DNA from: an uncultured Bacteroidota bacterium | Lineage (GTDB): Bacteria > Bacteroidota > Bacteroidia > Chitinophagales > Chitinophagaceae | Assembly: GCA_946480675.1 (NCBI GenBank) | Contig: CAMLKS010000088.1 | Location: 1-8,285, forward strand | Length of the DNA stretch: 8,285 bases | Direction of reading: 5' to 3' | Shown here: piece after piece, positions 6,655 to 8,285 of the stretch | How the letters are laid out: each line of letters begins with the position of its first letter | How positions within the stretch are numbered: position 1 is the stretch's first letter | Position numbers and translations under genes: made by a program | The notes under the pieces: generated by a model | Database searches by the model: none | What the model saw: the letters and a program-made list of their open reading frames with translations, nothing else | What the model was told of the DNA's origin: nothing

Positions 6655-7428
6655 TTATTTCTTTACTTCCTGCCCGTTTTTATATGTAATGGCTTTCAGG
6701 AATTTTCCCTGTTCGTCAAACAGTTTCCATTCGCCGTTTTTCTCATTGTTTTCGTATTTGCCTTCGGCTTTGCTGTTGCCATTTTCATGATACTCGCGCC
6801 AGGTGCCTGTTTTGCTACCTTTTTTATAGCGGCCCATTTCGCTCACCTTGCCGTTTGCATAATAAGCTATGGCATCACCGTTTATTTCTCCATCGTTATA
6901 ATCATACTCTACAGATTTCTGCCCGTCTTCATAATACCAGGTAGAGCGGCCATCACGCAAATCATTTTTGTAATAGCCTTCTTCCTGTATAGTAGCTGAC
7001 TTATACCACTTGGTGTATTTGCCATGCTTTTTGCCGTCAGAGTAAAATGTTTCTTCAAATATGGGCCCGCGTATATAATAGGTGCGGCGGGGGCCTTCCA
7101 GTTTGTCATCTTTGTATTGCTCAACAAAATCTACAGAACCTTCCTGTATGATACTCATGGCCAGGCCGTCTTTTTTACCATGCAGGTAGGTGGTAATGCG
7201 CCTGGGATACCCTGTATTCCAATAACTGGTCCATACGCCTTCACGTATTTTATTGTGAAAGTGGCCCTCTTCCACAACGCTTTTATCATGGGCGGCGCGC
7301 ACTTGCATAAATTCCCATCCATCGCGGTCTTTTCTCGTCAAAGTATCTAATGTTTGGGCTGTGGCATTTAGTGCCAGTGTATTAAGCGCTAATAAGGGGA
7401 GTAGCAGGTAACGTTTGCTCATGCTCAT
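6655..7428 (-). CDS. Secreted MORN-repeat protein
   Basis: The product is 257 residues from the ATG at 7428 (MSMSKRYLLLPLLALNTLAL, then NATA before Gln25), which gives a clean signal peptide. The open frame extends upstream to 7668, but that would bury the signal peptide and overlap the divergent pirin gene; Met3 (7422) is an alternative. From about residue 54 the protein is a run of roughly eight repeats of 23-24 residues of the MORN_2 (YwqK-like) type, for example EGHFHNKIREGVWTSYWNTG (54-73), EGYYKNDLRDGRSTWYYEDG (150-169) and EGKYENNEKNGEWKLFDEQG (222-241). The pattern is G-x-Y/F-x-x-x-x-x-x-G-x-W-x-x-Y-x-x-x-G. These repeats form a solenoid of beta-hairpins that bind proteins or membranes in other systems; the partner here is unknown. 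It is the first gene of an operon with the response regulator, 4 nt apart. No lipobox is seen, so a periplasmic or exported location is inferred. No convincing -7 element was found upstream. Confidence 0.85.
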   Translation of the reverse strand: MSMSKRYLLLPLLALNTLALNATAQTLDTLTRKDRDGWEFMQVRAAHDKSVVEEGHFHNKIREGVWTSYWNTGYPRRITTYLHGKKDGLAMSIIQEGSVDFVEQYKDDKLEGPRRTYYIRGPIFEETFYSDGKKHGKYTKWYKSATIQEEGYYKNDLRDGRSTWYYEDGQKSVEYDYNDGEINGDAIAYYANGKVSEMGRYKKGSKTGTWREYHENGNSKAEGKYENNEKNGEWKLFDEQGKFLKAITYKNGQEVKK

Positions 7429-7515
7429 AATTTGAAACCAAGTTAAATAATTAATTGTTTTTGCTTTCCTGTTTAAGACAGTATTAACGATGCTGATAGT
7501 TGTATAAGCATGGCA

Positions 7516-7549
7516 TTTTGTCATATTGTCAGTAATGGGTGTAAATTTG
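7516..7549 (+). promoter_or_regulatory. Bacteroidota-type promoter of the pirin-like gene
   Basis: TTTTG (7516-7520) and TAAATTTG (7542-7549) match the -33 TTTG and -7 TAnnTTTG elements with a 21-nt spacer. This is the best promoter match in the window. The expected start lies near 7553-7556, giving a leader of about 40 nt that contains the palindrome at 7561-7572. Confidence 0.72.
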
Positions 7550-7560
7550 CAATACAATTG

Positions 7561-7572
7561 ATGTACGTACAT
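7561..7572. promoter_or_regulatory. 12-bp perfect palindrome, candidate operator before the pirin-like gene
   Basis: ATGTACGTACAT is a perfect inverted repeat located 11 nt after the -7 element and 24 nt before the ATG. That is where a repressor dimer would block transcription start or early elongation. It is the longest perfect gapless palindrome I noticed outside the terminators. Function is inferred from position and symmetry only. Confidence 0.4.
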
Positions 7573-7596
7573 TAAAATAAATAAGGAAAACAAGAT

Positions 7597-8285
7597 ATGG
7601 CAAACATAATATATCATCCCGCAGATCAACGCGGCCATGCCGACCATGGATGGCTCAATGCAAAACACTCTTTCAGTTTTGCCGGCTTTTACGACCCATC
7701 AAAAATACACTTCGGTGCCCTGCGGGTGCTGAATGACGATATCGTATCGGAAGGGATGGGCTTCGGCAAACACCCGCACGATAACATGGAAATAATAACA
7801 GTGGTGCTGGAAGGTGCGCTGGAACACAAAGACAGCATGGGCCATACACAGGCTATAATGCCTAACGAGGTGCAGGTGATGAGCGCAGGCACAGGCGTAT
7901 TTCATAGTGAATACAACCACAACCGCGACCAGAAAGTAAACCTGCTGCAATTGTGGATATTCCCTAACAAGAAGAATGTGCAACCACGGTACGACCAAAA
8001 GGTATTTGCACCGGAAGAACGTGTGAACCAGTTGCAGGCGCTGGTATCGCCCATAGATACCGAAGATGCCGGACTGAAAATACACCAGGATGCGTGGATA
8101 TACCGTACTACCCTGCAAGCCGGCAAAACGCTGGAACACAAACTGCACAATGAGAATAATGGCGTATATGCCTTTGTAATAAACGGCAGTGTGGATGCCA
8201 ATGGCCAGCAGCTGAACAAGCGCGATGCTGCCGGTATCAGCAATACGGATACATTGAAACTGGCTGCCTCGGCAGATAGCGATAT
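7597..8285 (+). CDS. Pirin family bicupin protein (YhhW/quercetin 2,3-dioxygenase type), 3' partial
   Basis: The frame opens at the ATG at 7597 and stays open to the window edge, giving 229 residues. Relatives are about 230-240 long, so only a few C-terminal residues are probably missing. It begins MANIIYHPADQRGHADHGWL, with the pirin-typical H-S-F-S-F-A-G-F-Y-D-P at 24-34. The N-terminal cupin has all four expected metal ligands: His59 and His61 (FGKHPHDNMEIITVVLEG) and His103 and Glu105 (SAGTGVFHSEYNHNR). A second cupin follows (about 150-229: LEHKLHNENNGVYAFVINGS). Members bind iron or another metal, and some cleave quercetin; the physiological substrate is usually unknown, so the enzyme name is provisional. 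AAGGA (7583-7587) lies about 9 nt before the start and may act as a ribosome binding site. It is transcribed divergently from the MORN/regulator operon from the promoter at 7516-7549, with a palindromic candidate operator in the leader. Confidence 0.92.
   Translation, partial: MANIIYHPADQRGHADHGWLNAKHSFSFAGFYDPSKIHFGALRVLNDDIVSEGMGFGKHPHDNMEIITVVLEGALEHKDSMGHTQAIMPNEVQVMSAGTGVFHSEYNHNRDQKVNLLQLWIFPNKKNVQPRYDQKVFAPEERVNQLQALVSPIDTEDAGLKIHQDAWIYRTTLQAGKTLEHKLHNENNGVYAFVINGSVDANGQQLNKRDAAGISNTDTLKLAASADSD

Noticed and set aside
7429..7668. N-terminal extension of the MORN-repeat protein to 7668
   Set aside because: It would run through the divergent promoter region and overlap the conserved start of the pirin gene, and it would bury the signal peptide at residues 81-105. 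ATG 7428 is preferred.
7950..7958. TGTGGATAT as a further DnaA box
   Set aside because: It is an isolated one-mismatch match inside the pirin coding sequence, at the frequency expected by chance.

Overview
The window looks like ordinary chromosome from a member of Bacteroidota, probably the Chitinophagia/Chitinophagaceae side. This is inferred from three things. Promoter-like TAnnTTTG elements stand before alaS, dnaN and the pirin gene, Shine-Dalgarno sequences are weak or absent, and the protein repertoire fits: small secreted proteins ending their signal peptides in A-x-A/Q, a MORN-repeat secreted protein, and a response regulator with a GSFTSA loop. No rRNA, tRNA, CRISPR array, transposase or phage gene is visible.

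Layout, left to right: (1) the 3' end of a membrane protein gene (2-196, +). (2) A small secreted protein of unknown function on the minus strand (264-692). (3) alaS, complete (789-3413, +), with a promoter almost touching its start codon and a strong intrinsic terminator. (4) A secreted protein of 218 residues (3504-4160, +) whose C-terminal half resembles the PA-IL/LecA galactose-binding lectin fold. (5) dnaN, the sliding clamp (4254-5375, +), with two near-consensus DnaA boxes spaced 21 bp apart in its upstream region. (6) A 111-bp convergent intergenic region holding a very regular bidirectional terminator flanked by two GC-rich palindromes. (7) A two-gene minus-strand operon: a secreted MORN-repeat protein (7428-6655) followed 4 nt later by an NtrC-type response regulator (6650-5487). 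The regulator lacks the usual Fis-type DNA-binding domain and carries GSFTSA in place of GAFTGA. (8) Divergent from it, a pirin/YhhW-type bicupin gene (7597 to the window edge), with a good Bacteroidota promoter and a 12-bp perfect palindrome just after the expected transcription start.

alaS (translation) and dnaN (replication) are housekeeping genes. The points of interest are the operon coupling an envelope or exported MORN protein to a regulator with no DNA-binding domain, the possible DnaA control of dnaN, the PA-IL-like exported protein, and the candidate operator before the pirin gene. I did not find convincing evidence for a wholly new multi-gene system. Except for the alaS and dnaN functions, roles are inferred from sequence motifs read by eye.
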